Of a DNA stretch of 64,000 nucleotides, positions 11,475 to 23,830 are shown in pieces (position 1 is the first letter of the stretch; each line of letters opens with the position of its first letter). Source of the stretch: Mauremys mutica. Lineage: Eukaryota > Chordata > Testudines > Geoemydidae. The stretch spans positions 65,984,948 through 66,048,947 of the forward strand of contig NC_059082.1 in assembly GCF_020497125.1 (NCBI RefSeq), in the 5' to 3' direction. Both the position numbers and the translations under genes were made by a program. Under the pieces are notes generated by a model. It made no database searches and was not told the origin of the DNA. It saw only the letters and a program-made list of their open reading frames with translations.

Positions 11475-13451
11475 TAGGGCCCTACCAAATTCACCATTCA
11501 CTTTGGTCAATTTCATGGTCGTAGGATTTTAAAAATTGTAAATTTCATGATTTCAGCTATTTAAATCTGAAATGTTATGGTGTAGGGATCCTGACCCAAA
11601 AAGGAGTGTTGGGGGGGGGGGGATATCACGGTACTGCTACCCTTACTTCTGCGTTGCTGCTGGCGGTGACACTGCCTTCTAAGCTGGAGAGCAGTGGCTC
11701 CTGGCAGGGAGCCCAGCTCTGAAGGCAGAGCTGCTGCCAGCAGCAGCACAAAAGTTGATGGCATGGTATGGTTGTCATGGGTTCCCCCTGGGGTGTGCCA
11801 CCTGGAGCTGGGTTACCTCTGAGCCCCCTGACCCACCAGCCTGGGCTCCCTCTCGCACTACTGCTGTGACAAGCTGCAAAGCCTTCCAACCTGCACGTTC
11901 ACCAGCATTCATACATGTAGGGGCATACTCAGCTGCAAGTTATACATAGGCTCTCTAACCACCAGCTTCCCAGCTTGGGACCCCAGAGCAGTACTGTCCT
12001 GTCCTGCCCTCATCAAATCTGGCCAGTATATGGGTTTAATACCCGGTCTGCCTCTCCCTCAATGTGAAGAGAACAATGCACAGTTATAACCAAGGAAAGA
12101 TTTTCCCCAACCACTCCAGTCAAAGCCCACTGGTTTAGATTAAAACAAAAATAAGTTTATTAACTACAAAAGATAAAGTAATAGCAAACAGATTAAGGCA
12201 GATTACCTATCAAATAAAAAAAATGGAAACTAAGATTAATATACTTGATAGATTGCATACAAATTAGCAGAGTCTCACCCTAAGAGAGGATACAAGCAGG
12301 CTGCAGATTCTTAAGGCACAAGCTGCATTAGCTTTACAGCTTGGGTTTCTCAGGTCTTTATACACAGGCTAGAAATCCCTTTAGCCTGGGTCCAGCACTC
12401 CTCCAGTTCAGTCTTTGTTCCTCAGCTATTTCCAGGGGTCGTTTTGTGTGGAGAACGAAGAACCACAGATGATGTCACTCCCTGCCTTATATAACTCTTG
12501 CGAATGGCAGGAACCCTTTGTTCCAAAGCTTGGTTCCCAGACCAGTTTGTGGAAAAATACTAACATCCCAAGATGGAGTCCAGCATCATGTGGCCTGGTC
12601 ACATGTCCTTGTAGAGTCATACCAGGCTGTCTGTAGGGTTCTCAAGAAGGCTCACCAGGTGAAAGATAAGCTTCTCCTGAGGTCTATTGTTCTCCCTAAT
12701 GACTCATTGCCCTGAATAGGCCCTTCCCAACCATCTATCTAGACTGAAAGCATCTTGTCTAGTGGGCATTACCTAGCTGTAACTACATTTGAAATACAGA
12801 TACACAGTCAATGTTCATAACTTCAGATTCAAAAATGATACATGTATACAAATAGGATAATCATATTCAACAAATTTTAAATTTTCCAGTGACCCCTCAC
12901 AGACTTACCTTGTATAAAATGCATCATAATTATGCTACAACCGTATCATCATAATATCACTATGAAGAGTGGGGTGCAGTGTCACAATGGTATTGTCACC
13001 TTTACTTCTGCGCTGCTGCCTGCAAAGCTGGGCCTTCAGTCAGCAGATGCCACTCTCCGGCCGCCCAGCTCTGAAAGCAGCAGCACAGACGTAAGGGTGA
13101 CATGGTATGGTATTGCTACCATTACTTCTGTGCTGCTGCTCGTGGGGCGCTGCCTTCAGATCTAGGTTTCTAGCCAACAGCCGCTTCTCTTCTGTGCTGC
13201 CTTCAGAGCTGGGTGGCTGAAGTAAGGGTGGCAATACCGCAACCCCCCTAAAATAACGTTGCAACACCTCCCTCCCCCCCCCCCCCGCAACTCCCTTTTG
13301 GATCAGGACCCCCAGTTTGAGAAACGCTGGTCTCTCCCATGAAATCTGTATAGTATAGGGTAAAAGCGCACAAAAGACCAGATTTCATAGGGGGAGACCA
13401 GTTTTCATGGTCTGATGTGTTTTTCACAGCTGTGAATTTGGTAGAGCCCTA
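11475..13451. mobile_element. Non-autonomous hAT element, TAGGGCCCTACCAAATTCA ends, interrupted by a solo LTR
   Basis: The left terminus TAGGGCCCTACCAAATTCA is mirrored by TGAATTTGGTAGAGCCCTA at the right. Perfect 8-bp direct repeats GCCATAGC lie at 11467-11474 and 13452-13459. The interior contains degenerate repeats of a GGTATTGCTACCTTACTTCTG-like unit on both sides of an inserted LTR. No transposase is present. Without the LTR it would be about 760 bp. Confidence 0.9.
11773..12986 (-). mobile_element. Solo LTR of 1214 bp nested in a hAT element
   Basis: Perfect 5-bp direct repeats ATGGT lie at 11768-11772 and 12987-12991. The insert starts TGTCATGGG and ends GTGTCACA, keeping the TG...CA rule. 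Minus orientation is favoured by TATATAAGG near 12490 and AATAAA near 12160 when read on the minus strand. The plus strand also has a TATATAA word, so orientation is tentative. No internal region or second LTR is present. Confidence 0.82.
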
Positions 13452-13459
13452 GCCATAGC

Positions 13460-13770
13460 TCCGTAGAAGCGCAGCAGAACTTCTAAGGGCAAAGGATTTG
13501 GAGGAATAGGAAAGATAGTTTTCAACTGTATAGGAAGCAGGCAAAATAGAGAAAAGTGATTGTACAAGTGGCAGTACTGGCAAGCAGACACTAATTTGTG
13601 GAGTAGAAAGAAGCATGTTAAGGGAAAGGAATTTTTTGTTACTACCCTGAAACTCTTTATTGCAAGTGACTTTTGTGGAAAGTTCTGCCAGATGCGCATG
13701 TTTATGCTTGTGTAATAAAATCTATATATTGTAGATAATCATTTGAGAAAAGCTATATATATAAAAATAA
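13460..13770. other. Intron 1 stretch, nothing recognised
   Basis: AT-rich, with no convincing reading frame or repeat boundary. Confidence 0.4.
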
Positions 13771-13944
13771 TACCTCGATCTGATATAACACGAATTTGGA
13801 TATAACACGGTAAAGCAGCACTCCAGGGGGGCGGGGCTGCACACTCCAGCGGATCAAAGCAAGTTCGATATAACACGGTTTCACCAATAATGCGGTAAGA
13901 TTTTTTGGCTCCCGAGGACAGCGTTATATCGAGGTAGAGGTGTA
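13771..13944. mobile_element. Tigger/mariner-like MITE, copy 1
   Basis: Repeated GATATAACACGAATT-type words and an inverted end (ATATCGAGGTAGAGGTG) match the copy at 51801-51982, including the shared core GATCAAAGCAAGTTCGATAT. The left terminus looks shortened by a few bases compared with that copy. A TA flanks the right end. No transposase is encoded. Confidence 0.8.
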
Positions 13945-14820
13945 TTAACTGAGGCTTTAAAAAGTCCTCAACACACTTTACGTTTAGAATAAACTATTTT
14001 ACAATTGCCAGTTAAATAAGAAACGCTTAATTTTAACAACATTAAGACCACCCCAATTTATTTAAAGATTATTTAAGAACTAGCTTTTTTTTCCTACCTC
14101 TTCTCAAAGGTGATGAATATCACAGTTGTTAGAGTCCCAGCCACTATTTCCACCTTGCTAGCAAGTTTTGTGATGCTTTGGATGATGGATGCTATATAAA
14201 AATTAATTTGTATGTCTCATCTCGGGAAATACACACTTCTCTGAGCCAACTCTGATTTTCACAACAATTAGGCAAACTTATAGCCGGTTTTGACTAATGC
14301 ACAATGATTTCACTTTGCCATAACATATTGCACACCCCTTCAAGCCTTTTAAAAAACTTTTCTAAAAAGTCCATGTTTTATATAATGGGCTTAAATGTTA
14401 AAATTTGGGGGTGAAGATGAAAAGGAATGGAAAATCCAGTGGAAAGAGGTCAGCCTTTCACAGTACTCAGTACACAGTAATCAGGTTAACAGATACCACT
14501 CAGATACTTATTGTTTAAGTATCTTTTAAATCTTTGTATTTTGCTAATGCATATTGTAAACATATATATAAGAAACTTTTTTTCAGCAGAAGGTCATGGA
14601 ACAGTTTACCTTGGCCAAGAAGCAAAAGCCTCTTACGTACATTCTATGGTGGTTGCTAAGGCAAGACTTTATTAAATAACCCTCTGTCTTCTGGTGGCTT
14701 GCTTGATGGATGAAATCAGTCTTTGTACCTGCTCATAGAAGCAATAATGGCAGCATTTTTTAAAGTCACAATTAGTGAGAAGTTTTTAGAATTGAACAGG
14801 AAATTATAAATGATATACTA
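13945..14820. other. Intron 1 stretch, nothing recognised
   Basis: AT-rich sequence with no supported features. Confidence 0.4.
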
Positions 14821-17280
14821 CAGTGTTCAACCTTTTTACACCCAAGATCACTTTTTGAATTTAAGGGCAACCCAGGATCTACCCCACCCCATCGCCGATG
14901 CTCTGCCCCTTCCCCAAAGCCCTGCCCCGCTCACTGTTCCCCCCCCCCCGTCGTTTGCTCTCCCCCAACCTCACTCACTTTCACCAGACTGGAGTAGGGG
15001 TTTGGGAGGGGGTGAGGGCTCACGGCTTGGGCCGAGGGGTTTGAAGTGTGGGAGGGGGCTCTGGGCTGAGCCTGGGGCAGTGGGTTGGGGTGCAGGAGGA
15101 GGTACAGGGTGCTGGCTCTGGAAGGTGGGGCAGGGGGTTGGGGTGCAGCTTCCTGCTGGACAGCACTTACCTCCAGCGGTCCCGGTTGGTGGTGCAGCAT
15201 GGCTGCCACTAAGGCAGGCTCCCTACCTACCCCGGCAGGGAGCCCAGAGGGCACCTGGCTCCATGCGCTGCCCCTCTCTGAAAGCACTGCCCCCGCAGCT
15301 CCCATTGGCCACAGCTTCCATGTCTCAGCCAATGGGAACTGCAGTGGTGGTGCTTGCAGGCAGGAGGAGTGCGCAGAAGGAGACCCCTGGCCTTGGAGCT
15401 GCAATGGCCGCTTCTGGGCGCGGCGTGGGGCCAGGGCAGGCAGGGAGCTTGTTTTGCATATGCTCGCATAATTTTCTTCCAAGTATCCTCACTCATGTTA
15501 AGCCTCTTGCTGTCTTGGAAGTAGTCCAACTTTGAAAAGGTGCTCTCTGTATTAATAGATCCAGGGGTACACTCAAAGCTTGCCATGCCACTTTGCTGAA
15601 GTTGGGAAGTGTGTTTTGATGATTGTTCCAAAAAGCCAGCACATCCAGTTTTGCATTGTCAGGGTTAGGCAAATTCATGAAAGTAGTAAATTCCCCTTCC
15701 CCTTCCAGATTTGAAATTTCATTGTCCGTGGCAAATGATTGAAACGTTCTGGCTGCAGAATTCATCTTGAGAAAGGGGTGAAACACCTAAATGACATTCC
15801 AAAAAGAATCTTTGTCACCAAATGCTTCAGGGTTCAGATTATAGGTCATAGTCATCTCCCAGGTCTTGCTAAGCATTGTGTTGAAGGTTTTGAATGATTT
15901 TTTGGTAAACATCTGTATTTGCAAATGTGTTGGCAGTAGTTGGAGAAAATGCCAGTGTTTTCTGTGTGTCACACAGTGATTCCAAGTTTTCAATGATGAA
16001 TATTACCTTAGTGCACAGAATCTGGAGGTTGTTCTGGTTATTTGCTAGTCTCATCAGTGTTTCTGCTTTAGAACCAGCAATAATCTAGGTCGGAGCTTCA
16101 TTAGCACAGTCCACACATTAAAGTAAAAGCTCATCAGCTGATGTGGCACAACAGAGGTAGGTAATCAGCAGTCAGCTCTGCACTTGTCTCGCACTGTATA
16201 AAACAAAGCCTTCAACTTGTTTGCATGCTTGAAAATGGCCGAAAACCTAATGATGCAAGATTTCACATCTTTCATTTCTTCTGTAGCAGTAGCTGCTGAC
16301 AGCACAATGTTAATCAGATGAGCAGAACAGGTAATGTGTAGCAACTCCGGATTCTGATTGAGTTTAATCTTCTGTGCAAATTTAGCCATGTAGGAAGCCA
16401 AATCTGTGTTAATTATGGCCACATTGTACCAAGTTAATTGGTACATCTCAAACAGGTCAATTACTACTGTGTCACATCAGCACAATAAAAATAAAATAAA
16501 ATAAAAATAAATAAAAAATAAAAAAATAAAAAAATAAAACAAAAGGCCAAGAATTGGATAGTCCAAAGCATCAGGAGACTCATCAAAAATCAGACTAGAC
16601 ATCACATTTCCATCAGTTCATTCTGTCAGTTTAGATACTAAAGTATTATTTTCTTTTAGATATTTATGAGTGAGGTTGTCTGCATTCAGAAGGGTTTTTG
16701 CTGGTGGACAGTATTATTGCACAAAGTCACCAGTAGATTCCTCTGCAATTAACAGTGGTTGTCTGGCGAAACAAAGAGCGCGCACACATTCATTGACACA
16801 ATTATGCTGTGTTCTCTCTTTCATGAAAACCCTGGTGAAGGTCCTGATATTGAGTGCTTATCCCAAAGCTCACTTCCTTCTTTAAGCTACTTGTGTTGCT
16901 TGCTTTCAATATGCTCCTTTATTCTGTCAGCATGAGCACTCACCTCAATGCTGCAGTAATTGCAGCGCAATGCATCCTCTTCACTCCAGTCTTTACTTTT
17001 CTTGAACATTTTTAAGTACTGATTTTCATGTTGGTTTTCAGGCACAAGTTTGCATTTTTGTCCCCACATTTACCTTCTCTTTATCTATGGATGATTGATT
17101 GATTACATTCAGCGCTGCACTAAACAGATGCAAAAAAATAGGCGGGCAGTGTCTCCTAGTGAGCCAGTCGTACTGCGATATTAACATTGTTTTATTTTTT
17201 TTCCCCTGATTTCCGTCGTGTGCTCTGTGTTTTACACTGAGAAATTGTTTCAATCTCAGAGCTGCAGGAAACAGCAATCA
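14821..17280 (-). pseudogene. Decayed hAT transposase with BED finger and C-terminal dimerisation region
   Basis: The left terminus CAGTGTTCAACCTTTTTAC is hAT-like. On the minus strand, 17069-16887 encodes a BED-type zinc finger: LRCNYCSIEV followed by RIKEHIESKQHK gives C-x2-C...H-x5-H. A middle segment (16446-16165) has ITCSAHLINIVLSA, a core hAT word. The C-terminal piece (15786-15493) has LDVLAFWNNHQNTLPNFSKV, the hAT dimerisation signature. The pieces are in different frames with stops, so the copy is dead. The right terminal repeat was not found. The GC-rich 3' part (14880-15440) produces long but meaningless frames on both strands. Confidence 0.8.
16485..16545. repeat. A-rich (AAAAT)n-like low-complexity tract
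   Basis: About 60 bases of A-runs separated by single T lie inside the decayed hAT transposase, interrupting its frame. Confidence 0.85.
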
Positions 17281-20200
17281 CGTAAAGCATTAGTGTTTAA
17301 CAAAAATAAATATCCAAAAAAAATTGAGTGGATTGATTTAAACTGGTGTAAATCAGTTAAAACTGAACTCCTTTAATTAAAAAAAAACAAAAAAACCCTA
17401 GTAATTTATTGGTGAAAATTGGTAAAAACTGAAAACATGGAACACTAAGAATAATCTAGCTTCTGGAAACAGAAGTGTATCCTCCTCCTCCTTATTGATT
17501 AAAACTCAGTTAAAAACTTTTACTTTTTTTTTTCCGCACCTGACACATGTTTGTGGAGAAGCTATTATATCTGTTTCTCATGATTAGATGTCGGAATTAG
17601 GAATTAGTGATGTTGTAGTACATTGTTCAGACATTGGCCTTATTTGAGACTGTAGCATTACAGCCACCATGGAGATGGCGAGCCAGTTTTTAATTCTCTG
17701 GACTCTGCTAAATTATATGATGTTTCAACTAAGATGGAAAGGATGCTCACTAATGTGGAATCTCTAGTCATTTGATGCTCGCCCTTTGAATAACCCTTGT
17801 GTTTGTGATTATATAACGTACCCAAAGGGGTATGAAAAATGTACCTGACCTCCACTAGCATTGAGGACTAAAACACCTGGCTAGAGTGATACCTGCACAC
17901 TCTCAAAAAAGCCATTTTAGTTTTGAAGTACAAAACTGCTGTGCAGTATCTAATTGTAATATTGTCTATGAACATTTTATTTATGAATAATCTTTCTTCA
18001 CACAGGGTTCTTCACACAGGGTTACACTAAACTGGTGCAAACTGTGTGTAAAGAGTGATTTATCTTGGATTATCTTAAATCTGTTCCTAATCAATTTAAG
18101 ATACAGTATAATAAGGCTGGTTTAAACCAATATACAGCCTTTTGCATTAGTGTAACCAAATTGGTTTAAAATTGCACCAAGTATTAATTAAGAATTAGTA
18201 AACTGGTGGAGCTCTGTAAATAAGCCCTATTTTTTTGAAAAAGGAACTTACTACTTGGACTGATCAAATAGCAGAAAAGTATTGAATATATTATGTATTG
18301 ATCTTCATTGTTGTTGTTTACCGTGTAGCTGAGCTAATACCACAAAAATATAGCTGACTGTTTGCCATGGCATTGTTGAATAATTTAATCAAACAATATA
18401 TTAACCAAATACTCTTTGCCCATCCCTGCTTATTGCAAATCTCAGTTTTGATGTATCTTCTTCCCCTTCCTGGCGTCACTCAATTTCTTCTCTTTCTTTC
18501 TTATGATAGGTGATGGTGTAACTTTTCCTGCATCATTTCAGTTTCTCTTTCCTCTGTTTATTCGCAATCCTTCCATTCCCGTGTCTCTTTCCCTTTCTCC
18601 ATTGTAAGTTCTTCTGCCACTTCTCCTCATAGAATCTCTCTGTATACTGAACTTCTCTTTTCTAATGCATCCCCACATCACTCACACCAATACATGTACA
18701 TTTAAGTCATGGGAACTTTCATACACCTATAAGGTAGAGGGCTAAATTTACTAGCCAGTAACCAATTAGTATGAAAAAAGTAGATGTCCTTGTTGTCAGG
18801 GACAGTAATCAGGTGATGAGCCAACTGTGTAGCTCAAGTTGTTGAAAAAGGGGTGGGTGCTGGGATTCTTTCTTTGACCCTGTTCAGGTGGTTCATTTTT
18901 GTGTAAAACCTCTGTTTAGTATGTGTTTGATAAAATTGAAGCCCTCAGCCTTCTCTAGCTTCTGGAAGAGAGAAGTACTTTCTCCTTGTTCCTCCGTGCT
19001 GCTGCATGAGCGTTTCTGATGGGGTGCCTTATACTCTACTTTTCCCAGAGACTCCACTTTTGTATTCTCCTGTAGTGCTTGTCTCCTGTGTTGTGTGGAG
19101 CTTGCCAGAGCAGCAGTGAAATTGACTTGGTTCTTATCAGTTTCACAGCTGCCTACAGAGTTCTCACTAGCAGCAGTGAAAACTGAGAGGAATCTGGTCT
19201 GTTTTCCTTGTGTAGCAGAATGGAGAAACTTTGAGCAGGAGCAAGCAGCACCAGACAGCCTGACCTTGGAAAGCTTCCTACTCCTCCAAATTGAATAGCT
19301 TTTCCGAACCCTCCTTTTCCTTACTAAGTTACAGAACATGTCTGCTGAGTTAGAACCCTTAGAGATGCAGGCTTCCTTAACTCATCTTTATAGCTTTTCA
19401 CTTAGATTTTTTTAAGTTGATTTCTCTGCCTAAACAATGTCTTCGATGCAGCACATAAACTGATTTTTATGACAGTCGTATTTCTCATTTTCCGTGCAAG
19501 ACACATGAAATAAAAAGCTAAATTATGTTGTGTCATTCAGCCAGTTCCAAAAGGATTCTATAGAAAACAGATGGATTGATGGATCATTTCACTTCTCTGA
19601 ATAAAAACCTGTCTGAATGAGTTTTCTAATTTGCAAATGTTAAAGGTTGCATTTCAGATTTAAAAACTAATGGATAAAGGTTTTCAGTCTGTAAAACGTG
19701 AGATTTAGAGGTATTATTAATATACAAGAGGACGATGACTGTATGAATTGATAGAAGTTAGCTGACTATAAATTGTTTTATTTAACAATTACATTTTAAA
19801 TTAAGTGAAATGTAGGAACCTACATTTGGCAAAGAGATGTGGCGCTAATGGCAGCAGTTAATAACTCAGAACTGATCCTGATATCTCTTGTTTGTTGAAG
19901 GAGAGGAAAGTGGAATGGCGTGCATTAAGAAGAGCAGTTACTTTTGCCAGTCTGTGTTTGAGTTTCAAGGTTGTTAAACACTTTAAAAAAAAGTTTCCTC
20001 CTAAAGGATCCCCAAATCAGGCCATTTATTTAGTTGGCTAACTATGGGTTAAGGAGCCTAATTTTTTTAAATTTGTTTTTGATTTTTAAGGGCTTATCTG
20101 AAAAACTGACTTCTTGTAGGTTGCCTAGAAATCAGTGTAGCTACCTTGGAAGGATGAAGTTCTGAGCTCAACTTGATAACATTTGAATCTGTAGTTCCAG

Positions 20201-20498
20201 GGGCACTGAGCATGTTTCTACACTAGCTTTTTATTATATTTTAATTCCACTATTGCAGTTACCACAATTCCAACTATTATGTTGTATAACCCTGGTCAGA
20301 GAGAATTCTGGTGGGAAATACAGTTCTCCTTGTTCTGAAGCACTGTAGTGGTAGAATGTGGGTTTTTCATCATGAATTTAATAAAAACAAACCCATCCAC
20401 TTATATAATAAACAAGCTCCAGGACTTCAGACAGCTACCAGTGAATGTTTTAATTGTAGATATTAAAGCAAGGATAAAACTAAAAGGGGTAAGACAAA
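17281..20498. other. Intron 1 stretch with one possible old palindromic element
   Basis: Mostly unrecognised AT-rich DNA. A stretch at about 18018-18175 starts GGTTACACTAAACTGGT and ends near AGTGTAACCAAATTGGTTT, loosely inverted ends that suggest an old MITE. A 148-codon minus-strand frame (19339-18893) exists but matches no family I know. Confidence 0.35.
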
Positions 20499-20655
20499 GG
20501 GCTTGTCTACACCACAGGTTATGTCGGTACAACTTATGTCACTCAGGGATGTAAATAAGTTACACTGACCTAAACGCTGGTGTGTACAGCGCTATGTCGG
20601 CAGGAGAACTTCGGTGCAGCTGTGCCACAGTAGTGTTTCTAGTGTAGACTAGCCC
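20499..20655. mobile_element. Harbinger-like MITE, 157 bp
   Basis: The ends GGGCTTGTCTACACC and GTGTAGACTAGCCC are inverted repeats, and both sides are flanked by AAA (CAAA at each side). The TCTACAC subterminal word is shared with the elements at 30719, 35367 and 58066. Confidence 0.75.
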
Positions 20656-20731
20656 AAAGTGAGAGTCGCATACCTTAAAGAAGAGCATAAAAGGAAGAAA
20701 CCCAGCTGCAGTAGTCCAAAACCAAACACTT

Positions 20732-22865
20732 GGGGTACGTCTACACTACGGGATTATTCCGAATTTACATAAACCGGTTTAACAAAACAGATTGTATAAA
20801 ATCGAGTGTGCGCGGCCACACTAAACACGTTAAATCGGTGGTGTGCGTCCACGGTCCGAGGCTAGCGTCGATTTCTGGAGCATTGCACTGTGGGTAGCTA
20901 TTCCGTAGCTATCCCATAGTTCCCGCAGCCTCCCCCGCCCCTTGGAATTTCCGGGTTGAGATCCCAGTGCCTGATGCGGCAAAATCATTGTCGCGGGTGG
21001 TTCTGGGTAAATGTCGTCAGTCACTCCTTCCGCTGGGAAAGCAACGGCAGACAAGCATTTCGTGCCTTTTTTCCCTGGATTGCCCTGGCAGATGCCATAG
21101 CATGGCAATCATGGAGCCTGTTTAGCCTTTTGTGACTGTCACCGTATGTGTACTAGATGCCGCTCACAGAGGCAATTCAGCAGCGCTACACAGCAGCATG
21201 CTTTTGCTTTTGCATGATAGCAGAGATGGTTACCAGCCATATTGTACCATCTACCATGCCATAAATTGGTAATAAGATGATCGTGGCTACCAGTCCTTTT
21301 GCACTGCTCCATCTGTTGCTGTCATAAGTGCCCCTGGCTGCTCTTAGCCAGGGGTGCAAAAGCCAAAATTGGGAATGACTCCCTGAGTCAATCCCTCCTT
21401 TTTGGTATCTAAAAATAGAATCAGTCCTGCCTAGAATATGGGCAAGTGTACTAGAGAACCACTGTATCATAGAACCAGAGAGCACAGCTGCTCTGTGTCA
21501 GATCCTGCAGAAATTATGAGCTGTATGCTATTCACAGGGGGTGCTCCTGCAACAACCCCACCTGTTGATTCCGTTCTTCCCTCAGCCTTCCTGGGCTACC
21601 GTAGCATTGTCCCCCCACTTGTGTGATGAAGTAATAAAGAATGCAGGAATAAGACACAGTGACTTGTTAGTGAGATATGAGTGGAAGGCAGCCTCCAGCT
21701 GCTATGATAGTCCAGACAGGACAGTAAGGAGTGTGTAGGAGAGGAGCCCAGCATCCCTCTGCTAGTCCAGGGGCAATTGAATCTTTTCTTTACACATGAA
21801 GGGTGGGGGCTGATGGAGCTCAGCCCCCTGTTGCTATGATGACGATGGTTATCAGCCATACTGTACCATCTACCAGGAAAAATTAGGGCCAGGCGCCCTT
21901 GATTGACCTTACCGATGCTAGTCAGCATGGTTACCAGTCCTTTTGCACTGCCCCATGTGCCAATAGGCTGATGATGAGGACGGATACCAGCCTTATTGCA
22001 CCATCAGCCATCCATAGCGTGGGGGGAGCAAGGATGTTGGTGTTGAGTGCTGCACCATCGCGTCTATCTGCAGCATTCAGTAAAGATAGGGTGACATGTA
22101 AAAGAGTCAAGAGAGGATTGTTTTCCCTTTCACTTCTGGGGGTGGGTGGGGGGGTGCGTAAATTGCCTAGCTATGCCCTGACCCACCGCGGACACTGTTT
22201 TTGACCCTAGAAGCATTTGGAGCTCAGCCAAGAATGCAAATGCTTTTCAAAGACTGCAGGAACTGTGGGATAGCTTGAGTCCTCCAGTCCATGAGCGTCC
22301 ATTTGATTCTTTGGCTTTCCGTTACGCTTGTCACGCAGCAGTGCGCTGAGTCCCTGCTATGGCATCTGTCTGGAGATTTTTTAAAAATGATTTTGAATTT
22401 CGTCTTCTGTAACGGAGCGCTGATAGAACAGATTTGCCTGCCCTTACAGTGATCACGTCCGCATCGTCCATGCGGGAGCTCTTTCTTTATTTTGATTTTT
22501 AACTGCATCACCACACGTGCTGATCGGAGCTCCACGCTGGGCAAACAGGAAATATTCAAAAGTTCGCGGAGCTTTTCCTGTCTACCTGGCCACTGCATCC
22601 GAGTTCAGATTGCTGTCCAGAGCGGTCAGTGGTGCACTATGGGATACCGCCCGGAGGCCAATACCGTCGATCTGCGGCCACACTAACCCCAATCCGATAT
22701 GGTAATACCGATATTAGCGCTACTCTTCTCGTTAGGGAGGAGTACAGAAACCGGTTTAAAGAGCCCTTTATACCGATATAAAGGGCCTCTTAGTGTGGAC
22801 GGGTGTGGCGTTAAATCGGTTTTACGCTCCTAAAACCGGTTTAAACGCCTAGTGTAGACCAGGCT
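20732..22865. mobile_element. Large Harbinger-like DNA transposon with decayed repeat-bearing frame
   Basis: The left end GGGTACGTCTACACTA is answered at the right by TAGTGTAGACCAGGC. Subterminal AACCGGTTTA words occur at both ends (near 20773, 22752 and 22833). The interior is CpG-rich. Five degenerate coding repeats with a GYQ[PS][YF]CT motif occur on the + strand at 21228, 21285, 21847, 21929 and 21982, in shifting frames. A word EIMSC-x-L-x5-PATTPPV near 21507-21570 resembles, from recall, proteins with Myb/SANT-like domains that are multicopy in turtle genomes. Stops and frameshifts show it is not active. The superfamily is inferred from the ends it shares with 3-bp-duplication MITEs here. 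Its own duplication was not resolved. Confidence 0.6.
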
Positions 22866-23600
22866 CTGGAATGCAAGGAAATGCCTTTAGAGTAGACAAT
22901 CAGGGCAGCAGCAGTATACTTTTGAAAAGTTTGTACTGTAGTTTAGAGAAAAGTTGGGACACCCACATTCTCTTATCTCTAGCAGAATATGGTCTTAGCT
23001 ATTCATGGACAAGTAATGAGAGAATTTTTCTTAGCCTGCTTTGCTATCTACATTATCTAAGGTTGTTTTGTGATACCCGTTACTGAGATATCTGAGGCAC
23101 AAAAGTACAAAAAATTAACTGAAACTACAAAACTCCTATTCTTTCCTTCTATAAGTTTCTGGTCTCAAGCGGAACGTGGGGGAAGCTGTACACATATTAG
23201 TTTGCCTCCAGGCTTATATATTTTTATTCTAGGTTTCAGTCAGGAGCCATTAAGAGCATCCTAAATTAAGGTTTCCATTTGACCCTTCCAGTTCTCACTA
23301 ATGACTTTGAGACCCGATGTAAATGACCGAAGCTAGCAAATAAAAAACAAGCAATAAAATAAATTATTTATAATATTTCAAAGTATACTAGTAAATGTTG
23401 TGTAGCATTTTGAGAAGGAAAAGCAGTTCAGTCATGGTAATGTTATGGGAGTGGGGAGAGCCTTTTGTAAGTCTAAATAGTACAACTGAAATGTATGAGA
23501 ACAGGCTTGAAAAATTTGCCAGAGAATTAAAACTACCAGCCCAAAGTTCAAGTCAAGGAGGAAGGTGGTGTGCCTGGACCTCACTGCCATTTGACCTTAT
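22866..23600. other. Intron 1 stretch, nothing recognised
   Basis: AT-rich with small reading frames only. Confidence 0.4.
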
Positions 23601-23830
23601 GGGTATGTCTATACCACAGTTAGACTCCTGCAGCTGGCCTGTGCCAGCTGATTTGGCCTTATGGGGCTCGGGCTGCAGGGCTGTTTGTTTGTAGTGTCAC
23701 TTCCAGGCTCAGGCTAGAAGCCCGGGCTCTAGGACCCAGTGAGGAGAGAGCGTACCAGCCCGAGCCTAGGAAAGTTCCTGCCCAAGCCTCATAAGAGCAA
23801 TTCGGGTGGCATGGGCCAGCCCTGAGCTGC
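23601..23830. mobile_element. Palindromic GC-rich MITE, right end degraded
   Basis: It starts GGGTATGTCTATACCACAG and then carries inverted blocks. AGCTGGCCTGTGCCAGCTGA near 23631 is answered by GGCATGGGCCAGCC near 23808. CGGGCTCTAGGACCC sits at the centre. The right terminus expected from the left one is missing, so the end is approximate. Confidence 0.65.

Noticed and set aside
14810..15535. 241-codon + frame and 183-codon - frame in the same place
   Set aside because: Both are overlapping frames in GC-rich, proline/glycine-coding DNA inside a decayed hAT element. Neither contains a domain.
22224..22598. 124-codon minus frame in the Harbinger-like element
   Set aside because: It is antisense to the repeat-bearing frame and has no recognisable domain. 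It may be part of a decayed element but is not supported as a gene.
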